A stretch of 34,021 nt of DNA from an uncultured Aggregatibacter sp. (GTDB lineage: Bacteria; Pseudomonadota; Gammaproteobacteria; Enterobacterales; Pasteurellaceae). The stretch lies in assembly GCF_901873365.1 (NCBI RefSeq), contig NZ_CABFLM010000050.1, positions 1 through 34,021 on the forward strand, read 5' to 3'. Made by a program: the position numbers and the translations under genes. Numbering within the stretch: position 1 is the stretch's first letter; each line of letters begins with the position of its first letter. Under the pieces are notes generated by a model that worked only from the letters and a program-made list of their open reading frames with translations, had not been told where the DNA came from and made no database searches. Positions 7,418-15,900 of the stretch are shown here, piece after piece.

Positions 7418-8059
7418 ATGTTTGATCAGCAATTATTAATCGGCACGGTTTTCCTTGCCGGTCTAGCCTCCTTTTTGTCGCCTTGTATCTTCCCCATTAT
7501 TCCTATTTATTTTGGCATTTTGGCGAAAGGCGGCAGAAAGATTCTGAACACCTTTTTGTTCATTGCAGGCTTATCCTTAACCTTTGTGAGCCTTGGATTT
7601 AGCTTCGGTTTTCTCGGCAATTTATTCTTTAATGACAACGTCAGAATCATTGCCGGCATTATCGTCATTATTTTAGGGATTCACCAATTAGGTATTATCA
7701 AGTTGAATTTCTTAGAAAGAACCAAAGTGGTGGAAGTGAAAACCGAAGGCAAAAGTGCCTCCTTTGAAGCCTTTTTCCTCGGATTGACATTTAGTCTTGG
7801 CTGGACACCTTGTATCGGTCCGATTTTAGCTTCCGTGTTGGCACTTTCCGGTGACGAAGGATCTGCATTATACGGTGCAGGAATGATGTTAGTTTATGTA
7901 CTCGGTTTGGCTACCCCGTTTGTGCTGTTCTCTTTGTTTTCCCAAGAATTGCTCAAACGCAGCAAAGCACTGAATAAACACTTGGGTAAATTTAAAATTG
8001 TCGGTGGATTATTAATTATCGTCATGGGCGTTTTACTCATTACCAATAACTTACAATAA
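7418..8059 (+). CDS. ccdA: CcdA-type thiol-disulfide electron transporter
   Basis: Inner-membrane protein of the CcdA/DsbD-beta family that passes electrons from cytoplasmic thioredoxin to periplasmic thiol proteins. The 213 residues show six hydrophobic segments and the two essential cysteines, one in SFLSPCIFPIIP near the N-terminus and one in LGWTPCIGPI near residue 130. It starts 3 nt after msrAB. The obvious job is to re-reduce the thioredoxin-like protein encoded next, which in turn recharges MsrAB. CcdA can also serve cytochrome c maturation, which cannot be excluded. Confidence 0.93.
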   Translation: MFDQQLLIGTVFLAGLASFLSPCIFPIIPIYFGILAKGGRKILNTFLFIAGLSLTFVSLGFSFGFLGNLFFNDNVRIIAGIIVIILGIHQLGIIKLNFLERTKVVEVKTEGKSASFEAFFLGLTFSLGWTPCIGPILASVLALSGDEGSALYGAGMMLVYVLGLATPFVLFSLFSQELLKRSKALNKHLGKFKIVGGLLIIVMGVLLITNNLQ

Positions 8060-8084
8060 CTTACGATAAAAGGACGTATTAACT

Positions 8085-8561
8085 ATGAAAAAAATCATTG
8101 CATTATTATTAATGGCATTCAGCGTAAATAGCTTTGCTGAAGGAGAAAATACATTGAAAGACATTCAATTTAAGGACTTAAATAATAACGTGGTCACACT
8201 CGATCAAGTTACTACCAAAGGCAAACCGGTTTACGTTAAAACATGGGCGTCTTGGTGCCCGATTTGCCTTGCCGGCTTAGCGGAAATTAACGAACTCAGT
8301 GCCGATCAAAACAAAAACTTTGATGTGATCACCATCGTTTCACCGGGAGCCAAAGGCGAAAAGGAAACCCAAGATTTCATTGAGTGGTACAAAGGGTTGG
8401 ATTACAAAAACATCATTGTGTTGCTCGATGAAAACGGCGAAGTCATTAAACGCGGAAAAGTACGCGGTTATCCGTCCAGTTTAGTATTGGATGCCAATTT
8501 CACACTGCAAAAAACATTGCCGGGACATTTAGGCACCGCACAAATTAAACAATTATTTTAA
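8085..8561 (+). CDS. Periplasmic TlpA-like thioredoxin, probable MsrAB reductant
   Basis: The 158-residue protein has an N-terminal signal peptide (1-18, cleavage after SFA) and a thioredoxin fold with the redox pair C58-P-I-C61 in WASWCPIC. A cis-proline region, GYPSSLVLD, follows near residue 128. It resembles the thioredoxin domain that is fused to MsrA-MsrB in Neisseria PilB. Placement 25 nt after ccdA and in the msrAB operon supports a relay CcdA to this protein to MsrAB. The ribosome site is AAGGA before the ATG at 8085. A strong hairpin terminator follows immediately. Confidence 0.92.
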   Translation: MKKIIALLLMAFSVNSFAEGENTLKDIQFKDLNNNVVTLDQVTTKGKPVYVKTWASWCPICLAGLAEINELSADQNKNFDVITIVSPGAKGEKETQDFIEWYKGLDYKNIIVLLDENGEVIKRGKVRGYPSSLVLDANFTLQKTLPGHLGTAQIKQLF

Positions 8562-8565
8562 GAAA

Positions 8566-8592
8566 AAAGCCCTGAGATATCAGGGCTTTCTC
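8566..8592. terminator. Bidirectional rho-independent terminator
   Basis: AAAGCCCTGA (8566-8575) pairs perfectly with TCAGGGCTTT (8580-8589) around a 4-nt loop. The + strand has a T-rich tail, and the - strand has six T after the stem. It separates the msrAB operon from the convergent receptor gene and can serve both. Confidence 0.9.
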
Positions 8593-8624
8593 GTTTAGAA
8601 TGACTTGAACTAAGTCTTGATAAA

Positions 8625-10925
8625 TTAGAAACGAATTTCAATAGAACCGGCAACATTGCGTCCCGGTGCATAAAAACGTTCTAACCCTTTTCCTTCTTTA
8701 TCTACCGAATCAGTGGTGCTCACTTTATTAATTCCACGTAAAGTATCCCATGTGTGATATTTACGATTCAATATGTTATACACCCCGGCTCGTAATGTGA
8801 CATGACGATTGACTTTATAAAAGCCATATAAATCGAATAACACGGCGGAACCATTAAGATAAGGATAGGTTTTAACCTCTCTCACAAAATTTGAGGTATA
8901 TTGGACAACTTGCGCATCTTTGGCTTTTTTCGCCCCGAGATAGCTTGCTTTGGCATTAATCCCCCAACGGTCATTCGGATCTTCATAACCAACGCCTAAA
9001 ATGACTTTAATCGGCTGAATAGACAGCAAACTTGCTTCCGTGCCACTTAATTTTCCTTTGGCATAACCAAGATTAGCAAGGAATTTCCAACCTTGTGGAA
9101 TTGTCGAAATCACCTGATCTAAGTTAACTTTACTATTGAACTCCAAACCGGAAATTCGCGCACGATCAATATTGACTGCTTGCTGTGCAATGGTGGTGTA
9201 ATAAGGCTGCTGACCATAGCTGGCACTATGCGAATTATAAAATTTATTCCATTTTTTATAGGTTGATTCCTGTTCAGTGAGGAAGTTTTTATAGCGGGTA
9301 TGATAAACATTTAGCCCAAAGAGACCTAATTGATGCGCCGCTTGAATGTGAATAGACTGATTTAATGCCTGTTCAGCTTTTAAATCCGGATTCGGAATCC
9401 AGTTACCGGCAGGATGTTCATAAGAAAAATACATTTCAGATGCTGTTGGAATACGGAAACCGCTGGAAACGTTATAACCGACTTTCCAAATATCATTAAG
9501 TTGTGCGTCTAGCCCTAATGATCCACTTAGACTTTGAAAGGTATTTGAAGCCGGTTTACGACTACAAGCACGGCAAGTGGCTTTTAAATCCTGTGGTACT
9601 AATTCGTCCCAGTCATAACGAACGCCTAATTGACTAGAGAACATATCATTCCATGTAACGCTATCTTGTAATTGAGCAAAAAACGAACGTGTTCTTACCG
9701 GATGCTGAATAGATTCGCTATCTTTTGCACTACTGTCTTTATCGTTGGGATATTCATGGTTGTTACGGTTATCAAAATCTTTTTGCGAAATTCCACTTCT
9801 TAATGTGAATTGATGACTTCCCCAAGGGCTTTCCCATGGCATAAGCTCAGCACGTAATGAGGCACGCATAAAACGTGTATTCATATGCGTATCTTGAATT
9901 TCATATAAATGCTTTTGCGGTAAAAGTTTTGTCAAATCAGAATTATAGCGTCGTCCGCCTTTATAGTTTTTTGAACCAATATCTGTTTTTTGCCAATCTA
10001 AATCGGTTCTTAAATAACTTAACCAACGATTATTTTCCGGAAAATATTCATAGGCTAAATTGGCGTTATAGCGTTTTCCAATATCTTTAGACTCACGCCA
10101 AGAACTGAGATTGAGCGTATAAGATTTTTCATCAATAAAATTATCCGCACTTTGACCGTTAAATGACGCACTCACACGATGTGACGGCGTAATAAAATAC
10201 CCCATCTTTGCTAAATAACTGTGATTTTTATGATGTGACGGATCAGGAATTCCTCTCGCATTGCCGGAGATGTCCTCGCCATTGCCACGACTTTTCATCT
10301 CATGGCCATTGCGATAAGAATAAAGTAATGTTGCATCAAATTTATCATCTTTATAGGCAACACCTAATGTGTTTGTCCATTCGCGATTTTTACTGGCATA
10401 ACCATTTTTAAGCAAGACACCCCACTTTTGTTCCGGCAGAATAATATCATCTGCCCCTAAAGTGCGGTAATTTACTGAACCGCCTAATGAACCACTTCCG
10501 GCATTGAAAGAATCCGCACCACGCATAATATCAATGCCTTGCACCAATTCAGGATCGATACTCAAACGTGAACTATTAAAATTACCATAACGCGCATAAA
10601 GTGAATTTTCTTCTGAATCAGGTAAATTCACCCCATCAATACTAATACCAACGCGATTGCCTTCAACGCCACGCATCGCAAAGCCTTTATTGCGCCGACC
10701 ATTATCACTAATGCCGACATCGGTGGCATAACGCACCAAGTCATAATTATCCGCGATCAGCTCTTCTTGAATCACTTTACGTGTCTTTTTGATTTGATTC
10801 GCTTTGACTTCAGTCGCATTTCCATCAACGGTAATAGTATCTAATGCGGTTTGTTCTTCTGCATATGCTTGCAAACCTACTAGCACGCATAATGCACCTA
10901 AGGAAAGAGGATATTTAAGAGGCAT
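8625..10925 (-). CDS. TonB-dependent haem/haemoglobin receptor
   Basis: Outer-membrane receptor, 766 residues, of the TonB-dependent haemoglobin/transferrin/lactoferrin receptor family. It has a signal peptide (1-22, cleavage after AYA), a TonB box LDTITV (28-33), a plug domain with FAMRGVEGNRVGISIDGV (about 82-99) and a 22-strand-type barrel ending in the terminal Phe of EIRF. Around residues 485-515 lies the haem-receptor signature: GFRIPTASEMYF, a histidine in YEHPAG, and NPDLKAE (compare FRAP/NPNL of HemR, HmbR and HpuB). A C-x-x-C pair (CRAC, near 450) probably sits in an outer loop. The start at 10925 has AGGTGA upstream. It is divergent from a surface lipoprotein with a Fur-like box between them, as in two-part haem systems such as HpuAB. 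No CCAA phase-variation tract of the HgpA type is present. Exact ligand (haem, haemoglobin or complex) is unknown. Confidence 0.88.
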   Translation of the reverse strand: MPLKYPLSLGALCVLVGLQAYAEEQTALDTITVDGNATEVKANQIKKTRKVIQEELIADNYDLVRYATDVGISDNGRRNKGFAMRGVEGNRVGISIDGVNLPDSEENSLYARYGNFNSSRLSIDPELVQGIDIMRGADSFNAGSGSLGGSVNYRTLGADDIILPEQKWGVLLKNGYASKNREWTNTLGVAYKDDKFDATLLYSYRNGHEMKSRGNGEDISGNARGIPDPSHHKNHSYLAKMGYFITPSHRVSASFNGQSADNFIDEKSYTLNLSSWRESKDIGKRYNANLAYEYFPENNRWLSYLRTDLDWQKTDIGSKNYKGGRRYNSDLTKLLPQKHLYEIQDTHMNTRFMRASLRAELMPWESPWGSHQFTLRSGISQKDFDNRNNHEYPNDKDSSAKDSESIQHPVRTRSFFAQLQDSVTWNDMFSSQLGVRYDWDELVPQDLKATCRACSRKPASNTFQSLSGSLGLDAQLNDIWKVGYNVSSGFRIPTASEMYFSYEHPAGNWIPNPDLKAEQALNQSIHIQAAHQLGLFGLNVYHTRYKNFLTEQESTYKKWNKFYNSHSASYGQQPYYTTIAQQAVNIDRARISGLEFNSKVNLDQVISTIPQGWKFLANLGYAKGKLSGTEASLLSIQPIKVILGVGYEDPNDRWGINAKASYLGAKKAKDAQVVQYTSNFVREVKTYPYLNGSAVLFDLYGFYKVNRHVTLRAGVYNILNRKYHTWDTLRGINKVSTTDSVDKEGKGLERFYAPGRNVAGSIEIRF

Positions 10926-10963
10926 ATATTCACCTGAGAGTTTATTAAGTAATACAGCGAGAA

Positions 10964-10992
10964 AGTTTACAAAATTTAAATAAATTTGACAA
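10964..10992 (-). promoter_or_regulatory. Promoter of the haem receptor gene
   Basis: On the - strand, TTGTCA (10992-10987) and TAAACT (10969-10964) are spaced by 17 nt, a plausible sigma-70 promoter about 40 nt before the receptor start codon. The Fur-like box lies directly upstream of its -35 element. Confidence 0.45.
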
Positions 10993-10997
10993 TACTA

Positions 10998-11026
10998 TTG
11001 CAAATTATTCTCATTCTTTGTATGAT
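10998..11026 (+). promoter_or_regulatory. Promoter of the surface lipoprotein gene
   Basis: TTGCAA (10998-11003) and TATGAT (11021-11026) are spaced by exactly 17 nt, about 50 nt before the lipoprotein start. The Fur-like box fills the spacer, so a bound repressor would block polymerase. Confidence 0.55.
11000..11018. promoter_or_regulatory. Fur-like operator box
   Basis: The 19-bp sequence with core AAATTATTCTCATT resembles Fur boxes (consensus half GATAATGAT / ATCATTATC), especially the common variant ATTATTCTCATT. It lies between the divergent receptor and lipoprotein genes and overlaps the lipoprotein promoter. Iron-repressed expression is the natural inference. Confidence 0.6.
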
Positions 11027-11073
11027 TGTATACCTGTCTATTTAATCTATAAACTCATTTAAAGGACTTTCCT

Positions 11074-12444
11074 ATGAATAAACTTCAACCCTCAATCATT
11101 GCACTCTCTTGTATTATGGCATTAAGTGCGTGTTCTTCCAGTTCAAAAGGCGGTACAGACAATTCTGAACAAATTCGTCAAACCGAAATTGAACTCAACC
11201 AAAAAATTGCAGAAGCCAATAAAAAAGCGGAAGCTGCCGTGAAAAAGGCGGAAGAAGCAGCAAAAGCGAATAGCCAAAAACAAACTGAATCAGACAAAAA
11301 AGCTGAAGAGGCAACTCAAACAGAAAAACCACAAAGCCAACAAACTGACACAGAGAAAAATGCTGCTCAAGAAGCACTGAAAAAAGCCGAAGAGGCCGCT
11401 AAAGCTGCACAAGCCAATAATCAAAAGACTGAAGCTGAGAAAAATGCCGCTCAAGAAGCACTGAAAAAAGCCGAAGAGGCCGCTAAAGCTGCACAAGCAA
11501 GCACCCAAAAAACTGAAGCTGAGAAAAAAGCCGCTCAAGAGGCATTGAAAAAAGCCGAAGAGGCAGCCAAAGCTGCACAAGCTAATAGCCAAAAGACTGA
11601 AGCTGAAAAAAACGCTGCACAAGAGGCATTAAAAAAAGCCGAAGAGGCTGCCAAAGCGGCACAAGCTAACAGCCAAAAAACTGAATCAGAGAAAAATGCT
11701 GCTCAAGAAGCACAGAAAGAGGCTGAAAAACGTTTAAAACAATTAGAAACGTTACAAGCTGATGAAAAAGCCCGTATTCCATTAAGTGATAAAGTTTTCG
11801 GTGGTGCTAGTGGTGAAATGAAAGATACTATTTCTGGTGGCACAATAAATCTTGCAAAAAATGAGTTAAATTCTGTATTAACAGCTGACATCCGTGATCT
11901 AACAATTAGAGATAACAACGGCAAATTAGTGGATATCCCTGTTGTCAGAACAGCTAATATAGATCCAGATGGTTTGGACGACGAATACCGTGACCCATAT
12001 CATATGGTAAAAGATGGGCAGAGTATTTTAAGTAATTCTGATTTTAAATCTAGTGCATTTGGTACATATTTTTATAATTTAACTGATAAGCAATATTTCT
12101 ACGCTCAAGGAAATCCAACAGTACTTGCACAAATCCCGACAGCAGGCAAAGTAGAGTACGATGGCGGTGCTGCTTATAAGAAAGATGGAGGTGATAGTCA
12201 AAGAACTGGAATGACTGCTACAGCAGATTTTGCTAACAAAGTTATTGATATTAATATCAAAAAAAGTAGATTTGTACCTGATATGAAATTTGGCGGTAAA
12301 ATCACTGGAAACAGTTTTGCGGGTGAAGTGAATGGTATTAAAACTCAAGGCGGTTTCTTCGGCGAAAATGCTCAAGAAATGGGTGGATTATTTACCAATG
12401 AGGCGGATCAATCTCGCGGTGCATTTGGTGGTATAAAACAATAA
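11074..12444 (+). CDS. Surface lipoprotein with repetitive helical stalk and TbpB-like barrel
   Basis: 456-residue lipoprotein: signal peptide with lipobox LSAC (lipidated C20), a short Ser-rich linker, then a long Ala/Lys/Glu/Gln-rich helical region (about 32-233) containing four near-identical 28-residue repeats (96-207) plus a partial fifth. The C-terminal 220 residues look like a small beta-barrel of the transferrin-binding-protein type, with the closing pattern GGFFGENAQEMGG and the end RGAFGGIKQ. Such barrels occur in TbpB, HpuA and hemophilin-type proteins, which bind host iron or haem proteins and are often exported by Slam; no Slam gene is in this window. Divergence from a TonB-dependent haem receptor and a shared Fur-like box suggest the two form one uptake system. 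The stalk would hold the barrel away from the membrane. Function is inferred; no ligand can be named. AGGA precedes the start. Confidence 0.8.
   Translation: MNKLQPSIIALSCIMALSACSSSSKGGTDNSEQIRQTEIELNQKIAEANKKAEAAVKKAEEAAKANSQKQTESDKKAEEATQTEKPQSQQTDTEKNAAQEALKKAEEAAKAAQANNQKTEAEKNAAQEALKKAEEAAKAAQASTQKTEAEKKAAQEALKKAEEAAKAAQANSQKTEAEKNAAQEALKKAEEAAKAAQANSQKTESEKNAAQEAQKEAEKRLKQLETLQADEKARIPLSDKVFGGASGEMKDTISGGTINLAKNELNSVLTADIRDLTIRDNNGKLVDIPVVRTANIDPDGLDDEYRDPYHMVKDGQSILSNSDFKSSAFGTYFYNLTDKQYFYAQGNPTVLAQIPTAGKVEYDGGAAYKKDGGDSQRTGMTATADFANKVIDINIKKSRFVPDMKFGGKITGNSFAGEVNGIKTQGGFFGENAQEMGGLFTNEADQSRGAFGGIKQ
11359..11738 (+). repeat. 84-bp tandem repeat inside lipoprotein gene
   Basis: Units start at 11359, 11443, 11527 and 11611, exactly 84 bp apart, with a partial fifth unit from 11695. 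Each encodes 28 residues, of the pattern N-AAQEALKKAEEAAKAAQ followed by a 10-residue polar tail. 28 residues equal four heptads, so unit gain or loss keeps both frame and coiled-coil register. High identity between units makes copy-number change by slippage or recombination likely. Confidence 0.9.
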
Positions 12445-12463
12445 TATTGCCATAACGCGATCA

Positions 12464-12507
12464 AAAAAACCTGTGACTGAGAAACACTCAGCACAGGTTT
12501 TTTATTA
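12464..12507 (+). terminator. Rho-independent terminator of lipoprotein gene
   Basis: AAAAAACCTGTG (12464-12475) pairs perfectly with CACAGGTTTTTT (12492-12503). Inside, CTGAG (12477-12481) pairs with CTCAG (12487-12491), giving a 17-bp hairpin with one bulged base and a T-rich tail. Confidence 0.92.
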
Positions 12508-12513
12508 TACCTA

Positions 12514-12871
12514 TTGCACGAATGATTAACCTCGAATGCGTAATTCACGATTTCGCACGTAGCGTGCATCTTGATGCACGACCAAATCACGCACTAGGCG
12601 CTATTTAACCCTTTCGGGCATTCATGATTTCGTGCGTAGCGTGCATCTTGATGCACGACCAAATCACGCACGGAGCGTTATTTAACCCTTCCGGACATTC
12701 CCGATTTCGCGCGTAGCGTGCATCTTGATGCACGACCAAATCACGCACGGAACGTTATTTAACCCTTCCGGATATTCATGATTTCGTGCAACAAGCACGA
12801 CCAAATCATGCACGGAACGTTATTTAACCCTTTCGGGCATTCATGATTTCGTGCAACAAGTTGCACGCTAC
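12514..12871. repeat. Amplified REP-like palindrome array
   Basis: Three complete units with a GTAG foot and the GTGCATC/GATGCAC palindrome lie on the + strand at 12559-12580, 12636-12657 and 12713-12734, exactly 77 bp apart. A fourth unit is damaged (12785-12799, with no foot and one arm short), and an inverted unit of the GTGCAAC/GTTGCAC type closes the array at 12850-12871. Spacers share the pattern ACCAAATCACGCACGG...AACCC. The start (12514-12558) matches the linker of the element at 711-862 in reverse complement. The array fills the gap between the lipoprotein terminator and mukB; no gene lies in it. Confidence 0.88.
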
Positions 12872-12938
12872 GATTCTAGATTTTGGGGGCAGATCAAAAA
12901 ACACTTCATTTTTTAACCGCACTTCTTTATTTATTAAA

Positions 12939-15900
12939 CTACTCCGTTGCGCCGAATCCGCGTAAGCCGACCACATGAACGTGTTCGTGATTGCCGGAGA
13001 TTTTACGCACCAGTTTATAGGTAGTACCTTTTTCCGGGCTGATGTTTTCCGGTGCAGCAATCAGTAGTTGCATATCTAGACGTTCGCATAGCTCAAACAA
13101 AGTAGAAATGGATTTCGCATCAAGACGAGCCGCTTCATCTAGGAATAATAAACGGCACGGCACGATATCTTTGCCACGAATACGACGGCTTTCTTCTTCC
13201 CAGCTTTGTACCACCATTAAGAGGATGGACATACCGGTACCAATAGCTTCCCCGGTAGATAATGCGCCGCTTTCTGCGCGCAACCAACCATCTGCGCCAC
13301 GGTAAACTTCCACTTCTAAGTCGAGGTAATTACGGTAATCCAATAATTCTTCACCGATGGTTTGCGCAGTACGTTGCCCTACATCAATATGCGGGTTGAG
13401 GCGTTGATACAGCTTCGCAATGGCCTCAGAGAAAGTCATGCGATTATCGCTGAACAGATCTTGATAATCCGACTGATTGCCGGATAACGCATCCAACAAC
13501 ATGGCATGCGTATCACGAATATTCACCACTAAACGCACTGATTTCACCTGACCAAAGGCGATATTTTGTAGTCCTTGATTCAGCATACGAATGCGATTTT
13601 GTTCACGTTGAATAGTTTTACGCATGATATTCGCTACACTTTCAGAACTGATCGCCAATTTTTGTTCACGACCGGTCAATTCTTCCGTTAAGCGGGAAAG
13701 CTCGATTTCCATTTGTTCAATTGCATCAATCGGGTCATCGGTTTTCAGAATATCCTGACGAATACGTTCGCGCAGATGTTGATATACGGCGATAAAGAAC
13801 CGCACTTTATTTTCCGGTTTACGGCTATCCTCTGATAAACGCAAAGCATCACGCAGATATTCGTTGTCAGCAACCGCTGTACGCAACGCTCCTAGCGCTT
13901 TATCCGACATGGAACGTAATTCATCTGCGGATAAATAGGCTAATTCACGACGATTTAAACGTTTTTCTACATCAGAATTACGGGATAAACGAAGCACCAC
14001 ACACCAACTCATTTTCGCTGCCGTCACCAACTCACGCTGGGTTTTATAATCACGTTCTGCTTTACGAATACGACGAGTCAGATTTTCCGCTTCACTTTCG
14101 ATAAGAGTAAGTTGTTTTTCAATGTAAGAACGGCGTTGGCGATTAGTAGAAAGTTGTTGATATAACTCGTCACGACGAATTTTGGCACGCTCTTCCGCCC
14201 CTTCATCAGCACGTACACCCAACTCGCCAATTTCTTGCATCAATTCCTGCAACATTTGATTTTTACTGTTGAAAGAACTTTGCAATTGAATCAACACTTG
14301 ATTGTACTGAGCATATTGCGCTTGAACTTGACGTAATTGTTCGCGCTGAATTTCGCGTTGTTGCTGCATTTGTTCTAAACGCGCGCGTAACTGTTCATTT
14401 AATTCAGAGGTTTCCGTTTGTACGCTTTCCGCATAATTGAAATGCGCTTTGCGTTGCACCACATCCGCCAAGGCAAAGACTTTTTGTTGCACTTGTTTTT
14501 GTAGCTGAATGGCTTGTTCATAATCAGCTTTTAAGTGCTCGTAATTTTCCGGGGCGCTTTGTAATGTGTTAGCAATTGGCTCTAATTGTGACAACGTGAC
14601 GCCGTGTTGACGGATAAATAATTCATCCTGCTCTGCCAAATCTAATTGCTCACGGCATTCTTCAATGCGATCAGTTAAGCTATCATCAGCCAATAATGGC
14701 AATTGCGGAATTAATTTATTCAACAACTGCATTCTTTCTTTCGCATCATCTAAACGAAGACGAATTTGCTGCTCGCCGATCACCAATTGATTAAGCTCGC
14801 GTTCAATTTCATTACGTTGTTGATTGGTCCGCGCCATCACTTGTTCCGGATTCGCCTGGAATGCCAAAGCTAAATGCAAACCAACAAACTGGCTAAAATG
14901 CTCATGTAAACGCTGACATTTTTGCACGTCAAAAGCACGCTGTGCGTACTGCTCTGCTACTTCTTCACGTTTAGCCTGTAATTCTTCTAAATGTTTTTCA
15001 CGAGCCGCACGGCCGAACAACGGAATTTCAGGGAATTTGGAATAACGTAATTCACGATCGGACACCTGAACGACCACGCCAAACGCCAACTCTTGTGCAG
15101 AAAGTACGCTGTCGTCAAACGCCGCCGGATCGCCCTCAATTAAATACAAATCTTCCGGGCAATCTTCTAAATTAGCGAGTTGCTCTTTCACCGCATTCAA
15201 ATCACGCACCACAATGGCGTGGCGTGCCGGGCCGTATAAGGCAGAGAAATAAGGCGCGTCTTCGATCGGCACATCATCGTATAATTCAGACAGCAACACG
15301 CCACCGAAACATTCTGCCAGCACATTCAAACGGGCATCTTCCGAACCATCCGGCTGACTTAAACGGCTAATTTGTTCGTCTAATTGCTGACGTTGAAGTT
15401 CTAGCTGGTCGCGTGCCATGGTTAATTCGCGCTCTTTGGTCAGCTGTGATTGCATGAAATTCATCACATCCTGACTGTCTGCGAATTGTTTTCCGCTTTG
15501 CTCCTGCAAGCGTTCCAATGCGGCTTGCGCGGTTAACCAAGCCGGCGCTTTACGTGCGTTTTCATCATAAAGTGCGGTCAAATTTTCACGTTTTTGACGT
15601 AGCGTTGAACGTTGCTCAACCAGCTCGGAAAGTTCGGCAGATAAATCTTCAATTAAGGCTTCTTGATCGCCATAGAACGCTTCCAATTCATCCGCCGTTT
15701 CTAAGCTTTGATTCGCACGTTGATTAAAATCGTTTAATAATCTTACCGCACTTTGTTGTTGATTTAAACGTTGTTCTAATTCATGTAACTTAGCGCGTAA
15801 TTGCGGCGTTTGTTGTGCTTGAAGTTTTTGTGTCGGATATTCGCGTAACAACTCTTTGGCACTTTCCCATGCGGCAGAACGTGGCACCTCACCGGCAATT

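Noticed and set aside
8625..10925. CCAA-type phase-variable tract in the haem receptor
   Set aside because: No run of tetranucleotide repeats is present in the gene or its leader.
11195..11622. Open frames on the - strand opposite the lipoprotein repeat
   Set aside because: They are shadows of the Ala/Lys/Glu-rich repeat; no ribosome site or family features.
12559..12871. Regular 77-bp repeats as a CRISPR array
   Set aside because: The spacers are themselves repeated, the repeats are hairpins with a GTAG foot, and no cas gene is near.
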